A stretch of 64,000 nucleotides of DNA from DASYQD01 sp036005845 (GCA_036005845.1 DASYQD010000082.1:8224-72223), one strand, 5' to 3'. Numbered from the stretch's first letter, positions 8,917 to 17,314 are shown. Numbers and translations are program-made. Notes: generated by a model not told the origin, from the letters alone.

Positions 8917-9359
8917 GGATCTTCCTCGACACCAACGTCTTGGTGGCGGCGGTCCTCACCCACGGTCTGTGTTCAGAGCTCGTCGAGGTGACGCTGGCAC
9001 AGCATGATCTAGTGATCGACGAGGCGGTTATCGCCGAGCTCCAACGTGTGCTGCTGGAGAAATTCTCGACGCCTCCGACTCGCGTTGCGAGACTGGTGGC
9101 CCTGCTGAACGCTCGAAGCGCCAAACCGAGCGAGCCTCGAACGGCGATGCCGACGCTCGCCCTACGGGACCCTGCCGACCTTGCGATCGTCACGGCCGCA
9201 ATCCAAGGGGGAGCCGAGGTGCTCGTCAGCGGCGACCGCGACCTACTCGAAGCCGATCTTCCGATCCTCGTACTCTCCCCTCGCGAGCTCTGGCAGTCGC
9301 TCCGCTACGACATCCAGCCTGGCGCTGTGCACGAGCCCGCAGCGACGTTCGGCCCGTAG
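8913..9359 (+). CDS. PIN-domain toxin (VapC/PIN_3-like ribonuclease)
   Basis: A 148-residue protein with a GTG start overlapping the antitoxin TGA. The PIN fold shows its acidic metal ligands in order: D6 in FLDTNVLVAA, a glutamate in DEAVIAELQRVLLEK, DPADLAIV and SGDRDLL. PIN toxins are Mg-dependent endoribonucleases that cut tRNA, rRNA or mRNA. The last 20 residues after LSPRELW are longer than usual and may be dispensable. It is convergent with the ABC-2 exporter operon, with a 24-base gap. Confidence 0.85.
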   Translation: MRIFLDTNVLVAAVLTHGLCSELVEVTLAQHDLVIDEAVIAELQRVLLEKFSTPPTRVARLVALLNARSAKPSEPRTAMPTLALRDPADLAIVTAAIQGGAEVLVSGDRDLLEADLPILVLSPRELWQSLRYDIQPGAVHEPAATFGP

Positions 9360-9383
9360 CACCGCGCTCGCGCACCGGCGCGC

Positions 9384-10520
9384 TCAGCCGATGCGCTTCT
9401 GGAATCGTGCCGCAGCGACGCCGACGAAGGTGACTCCGAGGGCGAGCAGCCACAGGTGCGCGCGCCATAGCTCCGGCAGCCCGACGCCCTTCAGGAAGAT
9501 GCCGCGCACGATCTCTAGGTAATGGCGCAGCGGGTTGAGCAGCGACAGCGCCCGGAAGAGCGGCGGCATGCTGGCGACGGGGAACATGAAGCCCGAGAGC
9601 AGGATCGCCGGCACCAGCGTCAGGTAGCTCGCCATGAACGCTTCCTGCTGCGTCTTCGAAGTCGTCGAGATCAGCAGGCCGAGGCCGAGGCTGGGGAGTA
9701 GGAAGAGCAGGGTGGCGAAGAGCAGCAGCAGCGGGCTGCCGACGAGCGGCACGCCGAACCAGAGCACGGCAAGGAGCGTCACCAGCACGAGGTCGACGAG
9801 GCCGATGAGCGCGAACGGCAGCGCCTTGCCCGCCACCAGCTCGAGCGGCAGGAGCGGCGTCACCATGAGCTGCTCGAGGGTGCCGAGCTCGCGCTCGCGC
9901 ACGACGGCCAGCGCGGTGAGCAGCATGCAGACGAGGAAGAGCAGCACGCCGACGACGCCGGGCACGTTGTAGTCGCGGCTCTTGAGGTCGGGGTTGTACC
10001 AGGCGCGGTCGCGCAGCTCGATCGGGAGCGTCAGCGCGGTGCCCGCCACGGTCGGCGGCACCAGCGTCACGCCGAGCGACGACAGGATCCCTTCCGCCTG
10101 TCCGAGCGCCACGGTGGCGACGTTGGAGTTGGTGCCGTCGACGAGGAGCTGCACCGAAGCGTCACCGGCCGCCAAGTCGGCGCCGAAGCGCGGCGGGATC
10201 ACCAGCGCGACGACGGCGCGCCCGTGATCGAGCTCCTCCACCACATCCGCGTCGCGCATGGAGCGCCCGACGACGTCGAAGAAGCCGCCGGCGGTCAGCG
10301 CCTCCACCACTCGCCGCGACGCCGGGTCGCCCGCATGGTCGACGACGAAGGTACGCGTATGGCGCACGTCGGTCGACACCGCGTAGCCGAACATCAGGAG
10401 CTGCACGACCGGCGCGATGAAGAGGATGCGGTAGAGCTGCGGGTCGCGAAAGATCTGCCGCAGCTCCTTGCGCAGCATCTCCGCGATGCGCGCCGGGCTG
10501 ATGCGCGCCGCGGCGCTCAC
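9384..10520 (-). CDS. ABC-2 type permease (YbhR/S-like), second permease
   Basis: A 378-residue membrane protein. The GTG start at 10520 overlaps the stop of the first permease (GTGA). Topology is one N-terminal helix (residues about 24-44), a large extracytoplasmic domain to about residue 190, then five more helices, the standard ABC2_membrane_3 layout. Family motifs are RKELRQIFRDP near the N-terminus, VRERELGTLEQLMVTP after helix 2, and FMFPVASMP and RHYLEIVRGIFLKG near the end. It forms a heterodimer with the upstream permease (inference) in a drug or lipid exporter powered by the two upstream ATPases. Confidence 0.88.
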   Translation of the reverse strand: MSAAARISPARIAEMLRKELRQIFRDPQLYRILFIAPVVQLLMFGYAVSTDVRHTRTFVVDHAGDPASRRVVEALTAGGFFDVVGRSMRDADVVEELDHGRAVVALVIPPRFGADLAAGDASVQLLVDGTNSNVATVALGQAEGILSSLGVTLVPPTVAGTALTLPIELRDRAWYNPDLKSRDYNVPGVVGVLLFLVCMLLTALAVVRERELGTLEQLMVTPLLPLELVAGKALPFALIGLVDLVLVTLLAVLWFGVPLVGSPLLLLFATLLFLLPSLGLGLLISTTSKTQQEAFMASYLTLVPAILLSGFMFPVASMPPLFRALSLLNPLRHYLEIVRGIFLKGVGLPELWRAHLWLLALGVTFVGVAAARFQKRIG

Positions 10521-11632
10521 TCGAGCTCCTTCTTGAAGCGCACCACCGCCAGCGTCACGCCGGCGACCGCGAACAGCGCCATCAGAAGCGCCTCGCCGCG
10601 CAGCACCTCGATGCCGACGCCCTTCAAGAAGATCCCGCGCGTGACCACCAGGAAATAGCGCGCCGGGATGAGGTAGGTGACCGCGCGCAGCGGCGCCGGC
10701 ATCGAGCTGATCGCGAACATGAACCCGGACAGCAAGAGCGACGGCAGGTAGCTGACGATCATCGCCACCTGCGTGGCGAGAAGCTGGCTCTTCGAGCCGG
10801 CGGAGACGAAAATGCCGATCCCCGAAGCGCCGAGCAGGAAGAGAAACGACAGCAACGCGAGCAGCATCACGCTGCCGCGGAACGGCACGTCGAAGAGCAG
10901 CACGCCGACGGTCGAGGTGGCGGCGACGTCGACCATGCCGATCGCCAGGTAGGGCAGCAGCTTGCCGAGGACCACCTCGGCGCGGCTCACCGGCGTCGAG
11001 GCGAGCTGCTCCATGGTGCCGCGCTCCCACTCGCGCGACAGCGTGAGCGACGTCAGCATGGCGGCGATGATCATCATGATCACCGCCACGAGGCCGGGAA
11101 CGATCATGTTGCGCGAGCGCAGCTCCTCGTTGTACCAGACGCGCGATTGGACGGTGAGCGGCAAGGGCGGCCTGCCGCCCTCGAGCCTCACGCGCGCGCC
11201 GTAGCCGAGCACGATGGCGCGCGCGTAGGCGAGCACGATGGTGGCGGTGTTGGCGTCGCTGCCGTCGACGAGCGCCTGCACGGTCGCCGTCTCGCCCGAG
11301 GCGAGGTCGCGTTCGAAGCCGCGCGGCAGCACCAGCACCACCGACGCCTCGCCGCGGTCGAGCGCCGCGCGCGCCGCCGCCTCGTCGCCGACGCGCGCCA
11401 CTTCGTCGAAGTAGCCCGACGCCCAGAAGGCGTCGAGCAGCGCCCGACTCGCCGGCGTCTGGTCGCCGTCCCACACCGCCGTCGCGATCTCGCGCACGTC
11501 CCAGCTGATGGCGTAGCCGAAGAGCAGCAGCAGGAGCAGTGGCAGCAGGAAGGCGAGCACCATGCTGCGGCGATCGCGGCGCAGCTGCAGCACTTCCTTG
11601 CGCGAGACGGCGAGCAGGCGACGCAGGTTCAT
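10517..11632 (-). CDS. ABC-2 type permease (YbhR/S-like), first permease
   Basis: A 371-residue homologue of the following permease with the same six-helix plan and large periplasmic domain. It has SRKEVLQLRRDRRSM at the N-terminus, LSREWERGTMEQLASTPVSR after the second helix, and FMFAISSMP and ARYFLVVTRGIFLKG near the end. I start at the ATG at 11632; an in-frame ATG at 11650 would add six residues, and neither has a clear ribosome site. The gap to the ATPase gene upstream holds one copy of the GTCATCGC-type dispersed repeat. Confidence 0.87.
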   Translation of the reverse strand: MNLRRLLAVSRKEVLQLRRDRRSMVLAFLLPLLLLLLFGYAISWDVREIATAVWDGDQTPASRALLDAFWASGYFDEVARVGDEAAARAALDRGEASVVLVLPRGFERDLASGETATVQALVDGSDANTATIVLAYARAIVLGYGARVRLEGGRPPLPLTVQSRVWYNEELRSRNMIVPGLVAVIMMIIAAMLTSLTLSREWERGTMEQLASTPVSRAEVVLGKLLPYLAIGMVDVAATSTVGVLLFDVPFRGSVMLLALLSFLFLLGASGIGIFVSAGSKSQLLATQVAMIVSYLPSLLLSGFMFAISSMPAPLRAVTYLIPARYFLVVTRGIFLKGVGIEVLRGEALLMALFAVAGVTLAVVRFKKELE

Positions 11633-11670
11633 CGGCAGCCGCCGCGGCACGCGCGGTCGCAGTCCGTGCG

Positions 11671-11714
11671 AGACCGAGACCGCTTCGCCGCTGCGCTCCT
11701 TGCGATGACCGTCA
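11671..11714 (-). repeat. Dispersed repeat (GTCATCGC-AGGAGCG type), copy 1
   Basis: On the minus strand this reads GTCATCGCAAGGAGCGCAG then CGGCGAAGCGGTCTCG. It matches the copy at 12678-12719 at nearly every position. It lies directly after the stop of the second ATPase and before the first permease, so it is transcribed inside the operon. It matches the widespread bacterial repeat usually written GTCATTGCGAGGAGCGAAGC with GACGAAGCAATCTC following. Function unknown. Confidence 0.7.
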
Positions 11715-12680
11715 TCAGCTCACCATCGCCCCGCCGCTTTCTTGGACCAACGCCACGAAGACGTCTTCGAGCGACGGCGGGATGCGGCGGAGCGACTCGA
11801 CGGCGATACCTGCATCGCGCAGCCGGCGGCGTACAGCCTCCTCGCCACGCGCCGCCTCGTCCACCGTCACGTGCAGCGCGCGGCCGAAGAGTCCCACCGC
11901 GCGCACCGCATCCTCGGCCTGCAGCGCCTCGACGGCCGCCGGCGCGTCGGCGGCTCGCACCTCGAGGATCGGCGCGCCGAGCTTCTGGCGCAGCGCTGGC
12001 GGCGTGTCGAGGGCCACCAGCTTGCCGCGGTTCATCAGCGCCAGGCGGTGGCAGTACTCCGCCTCCTCCATGTAGTGCGTCGAGACGAGCACCGTCGTGC
12101 CGCCGCGCGCCAGCTCGTGGATGAGGTCCCAGAAGGTTCGGCGCGACAGCGGGTCGACGCCCGAGGTCGGCTCGTCGAGGAAGAGGATGGGCGGCCGGTG
12201 GAGCACCGCGCAGCCGAGCGCGAGCCTTTGCTTGAAGCCGAGCGCCAGCTCGCGCACGAGTCGAGCGCGCGCCGCTTCGAGCCCGGCCATCCGCAGCACC
12301 CAATCGCGCCGCTCCTCGCGCTCCTTGCCGCGGAGACCGTAGAGGCCGCCGAAGAAGATGATGTTCTCCTCGACGGTGAGGTCGCCGTAGAGCGAGAAGA
12401 GCTGCGACATGTAGCCGATGCGCTGCTTGACGGCCTCCGGCTCGCGCGCCACGTCGAGGCCGGCGACGTGCGCCTCGCCGGCGGTGGGTGCGAGGAGGCC
12501 GGCCAGCATCTTGATCGTCGTCGTCTTGCCGGCGCCGTTGGGGCCGAGGAAGCCGAAGACCTCGCCGCGACCAACCTCGAAGCTCACATGGTCGACGGCG
12601 ACGAAGGCGCCGAAGTTCCGAGTGAGGTCGTGGACGGCGATCGCTGGCGCGCCGTCGTGCGATGGCGATGCATTGGGCAT
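11715..12680 (-). CDS. ABC transporter ATPase, second ATPase (YbhF C-half-like)
   Basis: A 321-residue cytoplasmic ATPase. Walker A is GPNGAGKTTT, the Q-loop is GYMSQLFSLYGDLTVEEN, and the signature is degenerate (LALGFKQRLALG instead of LSGGQ), as often seen in this subfamily. Walker B is ILFLDEPTSGVDP and the switch His is in VSTHYMEEAE. The C-terminal 90 residues with PPSLEDVFVAL are the usual DrrA-type regulatory tail. I start at the ATG at 12680; an alternative ATG at 12719 would translate the dispersed repeat as 13 extra residues. It probably pairs with the preceding ATPase to drive the two ABC-2 permeases. Confidence 0.88.
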   Translation of the reverse strand: MPNASPSHDGAPAIAVHDLTRNFGAFVAVDHVSFEVGRGEVFGFLGPNGAGKTTTIKMLAGLLAPTAGEAHVAGLDVAREPEAVKQRIGYMSQLFSLYGDLTVEENIIFFGGLYGLRGKEREERRDWVLRMAGLEAARARLVRELALGFKQRLALGCAVLHRPPILFLDEPTSGVDPLSRRTFWDLIHELARGGTTVLVSTHYMEEAEYCHRLALMNRGKLVALDTPPALRQKLGAPILEVRAADAPAAVEALQAEDAVRAVGLFGRALHVTVDEAARGEEAVRRRLRDAGIAVESLRRIPPSLEDVFVALVQESGGAMVS

Positions 12681-12719
12681 CGAGATCGCTTCGTCGCTGC
12701 GCTCCTCGCGATGACCCAT
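12678..12719 (-). repeat. Dispersed repeat (GTCATCGC-AGGAGCG type), copy 2
   Basis: On the minus strand this reads GTCATCGCGAGGAGCGCAGC then GACGAAGCGATCTCG. It occupies essentially the whole gap between the two ATPase genes and touches the start codon of the second (ATG at 12680). In one frame it encodes HREERSDEAIS, the usual peptide ghost of this repeat family. See copy 1 at 11671-11714. Confidence 0.72.
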
Positions 12720-12723
12720 CGGG

Positions 12724-13836
12724 TTACGCAGCTCCGGTCGCCCGCTCCGCCGGCGGCGCCTCGACGCGGGCGAGAAAGACGTCCTCGAGCGACGGCGGCA
12801 CCTGCTCGATCCCGCCGGGCTCGATGCCCGCCTCGCGTAGCGCCGCCTCGACCGCCGCCGCGGCGCGCTCCGCCGGCGGCTCGACCGCGACGTGGAGGCG
12901 CGCGCCGTAAGCGGTGGCGCGCCGCACCAGCCCGCCCCCTCCGCTCTCGCCAGGCAGGGACCGCAGTACCTCGCGCGCCCGCTGCGGCTCGTCGACGCGC
13001 ACCTCCAGCACTTCTTCGTCCAGCGAGCGTTGCAAACCCTCCGGCGTGTCGAGCGCCAGCAAGCGACCCTCGTGCAGCAGCGCCACACGGTCGAAGCGCT
13101 CGGCCTCATCGAGGTAGGCCGTCGAGACGATGGCGGTCACTCCCTCGGCAACGCGCTCGTGCACAATGCGCCACAACTCGCGCCGCGACACCGGGTCGAC
13201 GCCGAAGGTGGGCTCGTCGAGAAGCAGCAGTTCCGGCTCGTGCACCAGCGCGCAGGAGAGGCCGAGCTTCTGCTTCATGCCGCCCGAGAGCTGACCGGCG
13301 AGGCGGTCCTGGAACGGCCCGAGACCGGAGAAGGCGAAGAGCCGCTCGAGCCGCGCCGGCAGCTCGCGCCGCGGCACGTCGTAGAGGTCGGCGTAGAAGG
13401 CGAGGTTCTCGCGCACCGTGAGGTCGGTGTAGAGGCCGAAGCGCTGCGACATGTAGGCGAGGTGGCGCTTCACCGCCTCGGGCTCGCGCGCGACGCTGGC
13501 CCCGCGGCGGCTGCCCCTCCGGCGCGAGCCGCGATCTGCATCGCCATTGGCGAGTGCGTCTCTGCCCGCAGCGCTACTTGCGCCTGCGTCGCGGTATGCG
13601 GCGCCACCGCCGATCCACGCGTCTCCAGCGCTCGGCCGCAGCACGCCGGCGAGCATGCGCAGCGTCGTCGTCTTGCCGGCTCCGTCGGGACCGACGAGAC
13701 CGAACAGCTCGCCGCGCCCGACCTCGAACGACAGCTCGGCTACGGCGAGGCGCTCGCCGAAGCGGCGCGTCAGGCCTTCGACGCGCACCAGCGGCTCGCG
13801 GTCGTTCTCGCTCACCGCCGAGGCGTGCACATCCAC
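12724..13836 (-). CDS. ABC transporter ATPase, first ATPase (YbhF N-half-like), with insertion
   Basis: A 370-residue ATPase with Walker A GPDGAGKTTTLRML, Q-loop AYMSQRFGLYTDLTVREN, intact signature LSGGMKQKLGL, Walker B LLLLDEPTFGVDP and the tail motif PPSLEDVFLARV. Between Walker A and the Q-loop, about residues 75-115, there is an extra Gly/Ala/Arg/Asp-rich segment of roughly 35-40 residues (with GRDALANGDADRGSRRRGS). The sister ATPase and usual family members lack it. The adaptor gene ends 3 bases before its start. In the switch region the canonical His is replaced (STAYLDEAE), so this ATPase site may be weakened. Confidence 0.87.
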   Translation of the reverse strand: MDVHASAVSENDREPLVRVEGLTRRFGERLAVAELSFEVGRGELFGLVGPDGAGKTTTLRMLAGVLRPSAGDAWIGGGAAYRDAGASSAAGRDALANGDADRGSRRRGSRRGASVAREPEAVKRHLAYMSQRFGLYTDLTVRENLAFYADLYDVPRRELPARLERLFAFSGLGPFQDRLAGQLSGGMKQKLGLSCALVHEPELLLLDEPTFGVDPVSRRELWRIVHERVAEGVTAIVSTAYLDEAERFDRVALLHEGRLLALDTPEGLQRSLDEEVLEVRVDEPQRAREVLRSLPGESGGGGLVRRATAYGARLHVAVEPPAERAAAAVEAALREAGIEPGGIEQVPPSLEDVFLARVEAPPAERATGAA

Positions 13837-13839
13837 GCG

Positions 13840-14850
13840 CTACCTCTTCGCCGGCAACAGCGAAATCTCGACGTCGACCGGCAGCCCCGGCTTGAGCTCG
13901 AAGCGCGGGTCGTCGTCGATGCGCACCTTGGCGGCGTAGACGAGGCGCACGCGCTCCTCCTGCGTCTGCACGTTCTTGGGCGTGAACTCGGCCTCGCTGG
14001 CGAGATGCACGACGGTGCCGCGGTAGGTCTTGCCAGGGTAGGTGTCGGAGCGCAGCACGGCCGCGGCGCCGAGCGGCACGGCGCCGAGGCGGTCCTCGGG
14101 CACGTAGATGCGCACCCAGCGGTCATCGCGCCGCAGCAGCGTCAGCACCGGCGCGCCGGGCCCCACCACCTCGCCGGGCTCGCGGTGGCGCACCGAGACG
14201 ATGCCGGCGAACGGCGCGCGCATGCTGGTGTTACCCAGCGCGACGTCGGCCGCCGCCACCGCGGCGCGTGCCTGCTCGACGACGGCGCGTTGCGCCTCGA
14301 GCTGCTCGCGACGCGCGCCGCGGCGCAAGAGCGCCACCTGCTCGGCGGTCTGCTTCACCCGCTGCGCCGCCACGTCGCGCGCCGTCTGCGCCTTGTCGAG
14401 CGCCTCGCGCGGCGTCGCGCCGCCTTGGACGAGCGTGCGCGTGCGGGCGAGCTCGCGGTCCGTCTCGCCGAGCTGCTCGGCGGCGGCTCGGCGCTGCGCC
14501 TCCGCTTGCGCGATCTCCTCGCCACGCGGGCCAGCCTGCAGCTCGGCCAGGCGCGCCGCGGCGGCCGCCACCTGCGCGGCCGCTTGCGCGCGCCGGGCCT
14601 GCAGCTCCGCCGGGTCGAGGCGCGCGAGCTCGGCGCCGGCAGCCACGGCGTCGCCTTCGTGTGGCCCGACGGCGAGCAGGCGGCCGCCGGTCTCGAAGCC
14701 CATGCGCGCTTCCGTCGCTTCGACGGTGCCCGAAGCGCGCAGCACGTTCGCCGGCGCGCGAGCCTGTCGCGATCGCCACCACCACCAGCCGCCCGCGGCG
14801 AGCGCCACGAGCAGCAGCACCACCACCGGGATCGGCGGCTTCCGCTTCAT
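13840..14850 (-). CDS. HlyD/YbhG-type periplasmic adaptor
   Basis: A 336-residue membrane-fusion protein. The ATG at 14850 is chosen because GGAGGGGAAACG precedes it; the frame could start at 14877. It has a single N-terminal anchor (PVVVLLLVALAAGGWWWW), a beta-barrel/lipoyl half starting at VLRASGTVEATEARMGF, and a long Ala/Arg/Glu-rich coiled coil at about residues 85-205. The second lipoyl half is MRAPFAGIVSVRHREPGEVV, followed by the barrel domain ending PGLPVDVEISLLP. It bridges the inner-membrane ABC complex and the TolC-like channel encoded just upstream. Confidence 0.9.
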   Translation of the reverse strand: MKRKPPIPVVVLLLVALAAGGWWWWRSRQARAPANVLRASGTVEATEARMGFETGGRLLAVGPHEGDAVAAGAELARLDPAELQARRAQAAAQVAAAAARLAELQAGPRGEEIAQAEAQRRAAAEQLGETDRELARTRTLVQGGATPREALDKAQTARDVAAQRVKQTAEQVALLRRGARREQLEAQRAVVEQARAAVAAADVALGNTSMRAPFAGIVSVRHREPGEVVGPGAPVLTLLRRDDRWVRIYVPEDRLGAVPLGAAAVLRSDTYPGKTYRGTVVHLASEAEFTPKNVQTQEERVRLVYAAKVRIDDDPRFELKPGLPVDVEISLLPAKR

Positions 14851-14881
14851 CGTTTCCCCTCCCGCCAAGCCGCGCACGCGA

Positions 14882-16558
14882 TCACGGTACGTCGCCCCGC
14901 TGCGACGAGGCGGGCGCCGACGACGCCTCGCTCGTCACGCTGGTCACGAACGCCCGCGCCACCCACTCCGGCGTCAGCTCGCCGGCGATGCGCTCGAGCT
15001 CGGCGCGCGCCGCGGCGGCGCGGTTGCGTGCCTCCGCGGCATTGGCGCGCGCCGCCAGCAGGTCGGCCTCGGCACGCAGGTAGTCGGTCTCGACGCCGGC
15101 GCCGGCCGAGAGCCGCAGCTTCTCGACGCGCAGCACCTCGGCGTAGCGCGCTTCGGCCTCCGACAAGCTATCGGCGCGGGCGCGCGCGGCGGCGAAGTCG
15201 GCCCAGGCACGGTCGAGATCGGCGGCCACCTGGTCCGAGACGACGCGCAGCGAGGCGGCGGCGGCGTCGCGGCCGGCCTCGGCGAGCGCCACACGCGCGG
15301 CGACGTGGCGGTCCCACAGCGGCACCGCGACGCGCACGCCGGCGTTCCATTCACCGCTGGCATCGCCGTTACCGCCGGCGAAACCGAGCAGATTGCCCTC
15401 GGCGCGCAGCGACGGCGCGCGGCCGGCGCGCGCGGCGGCGACGGCGGAGGCGGCGGCGTCGAGCTCGCGGCGCGCGCGGCCCACCTCGCCGTTGTGCTCG
15501 AGCGCGCGCGCCAGCAGCTCGCCGCGCGGCGGCGGCTCCGGCTCGGCGAGCGTGACGGCGGTGAGCGACTGGAGCGGCGCCGCCGGCGCCTCGTCGCCGA
15601 GCTGGCGTACCAGGTCGCGCGCGACGCGGTCGCGTTCGGCGACGAGCGTCACCCGCTCGGCTTCGGCGGCAGCCTGCGCGGCGCGCACCTGCAGCACGTC
15701 GACCTCGGCGGCACGGCCGACGGCGAGGAGCTGGGCGACGCGGCCGCGCTCCGCGGCGAGCGCGGTCAGCCGCTCGCCGTGCGCCGCGATCTGTTCGTCG
15801 AGCGTCCGCACCGCGAGGTAGGCGGCGATGGTGCGCGAGGCGGCGGCGCCCGAGGCGGCGTTGGCGGCGGCTTCGGCCGCGGCGAGCTGCTGCCGCCGCT
15901 CTTCGATCCGCGCCGCGCGCGCGCCGCCGTCCCACAGGTCGTAGCGCAGTTGCAGGTCGCCGAGCAGCACCGTGCGGTCGAAGCTCGGGAAGAGCCCAGG
16001 CGAGAAGCCGTGGATGGGCGTGACGATCGTCGGCTTCTGGTAGCGAAACGCCGAGCCGGAGAGCGACAGCGCGGGAGCGAGGTCCGCCTCCGCGTCGGCG
16101 AGTTGCGCGCGGGCGGCGGCTTCGGAGGCGCGCGCGACTGCCACCGCGGGTGCCGCGTCCAGCGCGTGGGCGACCGCGTCGGCGAGGGTCAGAACCGGAG
16201 ACTCCAGCGACCGCGCTGGATCAGCCGGCGCGGCGTCATTAGTCCGTTGAGCCGAAGACGGCGACGGCGACCGATCGGTCTGCGTAGCGTCGTTGGCCGA
16301 CTGAGCCGAAGATGTCGCCACCCACGGCGGCGGCTCGGTGGCGGCAGTCGTGGTTATTGGAAGCGCGCTGGGTTCGGCCAATGCGGTAGACCTGGTGGCA
16401 GAAGCCGATGGTTCGTGCGCCGTGGCGTCCGCAGCTGCCGCGCTCACCCCCGCCTGCGCCTGCGCGGCCGAAGTCACCGCGGTCGGCATCACCGCACCGA
16501 GGCCGACGAGCAGCCACGCCGCAGCGGTGGCGAACGCGCGACGAGCTCGGCTCGTCAT
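14882..16558 (-). CDS. TolC-family outer-membrane efflux protein
   Basis: A 558-residue protein whose ATG overlaps the TetR stop. It has a signal peptide (AWLLVGLGAVMPTAV..AQA) and then an unusually long Ser/Thr/Ala-rich linker (about residues 37-118) before the first outer-membrane-efflux repeat at LTLADAVAHALDAAP. The second repeat starts near GELLARALEHNGEVGRARRE. Heptad-rich helices in both halves form the periplasmic tunnel. The linker contains a near-duplicate (SSAQSANDATQT and SSAQRTNDAAPA), also visible in DNA as two about 32-bp repeats 54 bases apart (16233 and 16287). It serves the exporter operon as exit duct. Confidence 0.88.
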   Translation of the reverse strand: MTSRARRAFATAAAWLLVGLGAVMPTAVTSAAQAQAGVSAAAADATAHEPSASATRSTALAEPSALPITTTAATEPPPWVATSSAQSANDATQTDRSPSPSSAQRTNDAAPADPARSLESPVLTLADAVAHALDAAPAVAVARASEAAARAQLADAEADLAPALSLSGSAFRYQKPTIVTPIHGFSPGLFPSFDRTVLLGDLQLRYDLWDGGARAARIEERRQQLAAAEAAANAASGAAASRTIAAYLAVRTLDEQIAAHGERLTALAAERGRVAQLLAVGRAAEVDVLQVRAAQAAAEAERVTLVAERDRVARDLVRQLGDEAPAAPLQSLTAVTLAEPEPPPRGELLARALEHNGEVGRARRELDAAASAVAAARAGRAPSLRAEGNLLGFAGGNGDASGEWNAGVRVAVPLWDRHVAARVALAEAGRDAAAASLRVVSDQVAADLDRAWADFAAARARADSLSEAEARYAEVLRVEKLRLSAGAGVETDYLRAEADLLAARANAAEARNRAAAARAELERIAGELTPEWVARAFVTSVTSEASSAPASSQRGDVP

Positions 16559-17241
16559 CGCTTGCTCCCGCGCGCGTTGCGCGTATCGCGTGCTTTGCGT
16601 GCTTTGCGCGCCTTGCCAGTCCGGCGCCTCTTCGGCTCAGGCCCCAGCAGCCGCTCGACGACGAGCGCCGGCAGCACGTCGCGCACCTCGCGCTCGACGG
16701 AGCGCGGGGCGCCGAGGCGCTGCTGCAGCGCGGTCGCCGCGCCGATGCCGATGAGCACGACGCCGAGCGCCGGCGCGCCGACGCCTTGCGGCGGCCCGCC
16801 CGCTTCGGCGATCAGACGCCCGATGATTGCCCGCAGCTCGCCGACGACGGTGCGGAAGCGCGCGAGCAGCGCCTCGTCGCCGGCGGCGGCCGCTTCGGCG
16901 AGGATGAGCACCGGCAATCCCTCCAGCGCCAGGATGGTGCTCACGTGGTGGCGGACCACGGCAGCGAGGCGCTGGCGCGGCGTGCGCTGCGCGTCGGCGG
17001 CGATCTCCCGCAGCGGCTGCAGCAGCCGCTCCTCCGACACCCGCTCCACCATGGCGAGCAGCAGCGCCTGCTTGTTGTGGAAGTGGCGGTAGAGCGCCGC
17101 TTCGGTGAAGCCGGCGCGCTCGGCCAGCTTGCGCACGGTGAGACCGGCGATGCCGACCACGCGCACCAGGGCGAGGGCGAGGTCGAGCAGCTCTTCCTGG
17201 CGAGCTGTTCGCGCCGGCTGGCGCGCCGCGGCCGGGCTCAT
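16555..17241 (-). CDS. TetR-family repressor (CecR/YbiH-like)
   Basis: A 228-residue regulator and first gene of the exporter operon. The N-terminal TetR helix-turn-helix spans about residues 15-60 (VVGIAGLTVRKLAERAGFTE, ALYRHFHNKQALL). The C-terminal ligand domain has the pattern of TetR_C_33-type regulators. The last 25 residues are very basic (KRRRTGKARKARKARD) and could add DNA or RNA contacts. Position matches E. coli cecR ahead of ybhGFSR. Two identical-spacing palindromes at its start codon argue for autoregulation. Confidence 0.88.
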   Translation of the reverse strand: MSPAAARQPARTARQEELLDLALALVRVVGIAGLTVRKLAERAGFTEAALYRHFHNKQALLLAMVERVSEERLLQPLREIAADAQRTPRQRLAAVVRHHVSTILALEGLPVLILAEAAAAGDEALLARFRTVVGELRAIIGRLIAEAGGPPQGVGAPALGVVLIGIGAATALQQRLGAPRSVEREVRDVLPALVVERLLGPEPKRRRTGKARKARKARDTRNARGSKR

Positions 17242-17263
17242 GAAGTCAACGCTAGTTGACTTC
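17242..17263. promoter_or_regulatory. TetR operator candidate 1
   Basis: Perfect inverted repeat: GAAGTCAAC (17242-17250), spacer GCTA, GTTGACTTC (17255-17263). It starts immediately upstream of the TetR ATG (17239-17241, minus strand). The core GTCAAC-N4-GTTGAC recurs in candidate 2. Confidence 0.75.
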
Positions 17264-17273
17264 GGCGCGCCTT

Positions 17274-17289
17274 GTCAACGGTCGTTGAC
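17274..17289. promoter_or_regulatory. TetR operator candidate 2
   Basis: Perfect inverted repeat GTCAACG-GT-CGTTGAC, the same GTCAAC-N4-GTTGAC core as candidate 1, centred 29 bp further upstream. Two sites on nearly the same helix face suit cooperative binding by two TetR dimers, probably covering the operon promoter. Confidence 0.75.
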
Positions 17290-17314
17290 TTGCAGAGTCC
17301 CCTAGCCGCGCTGG

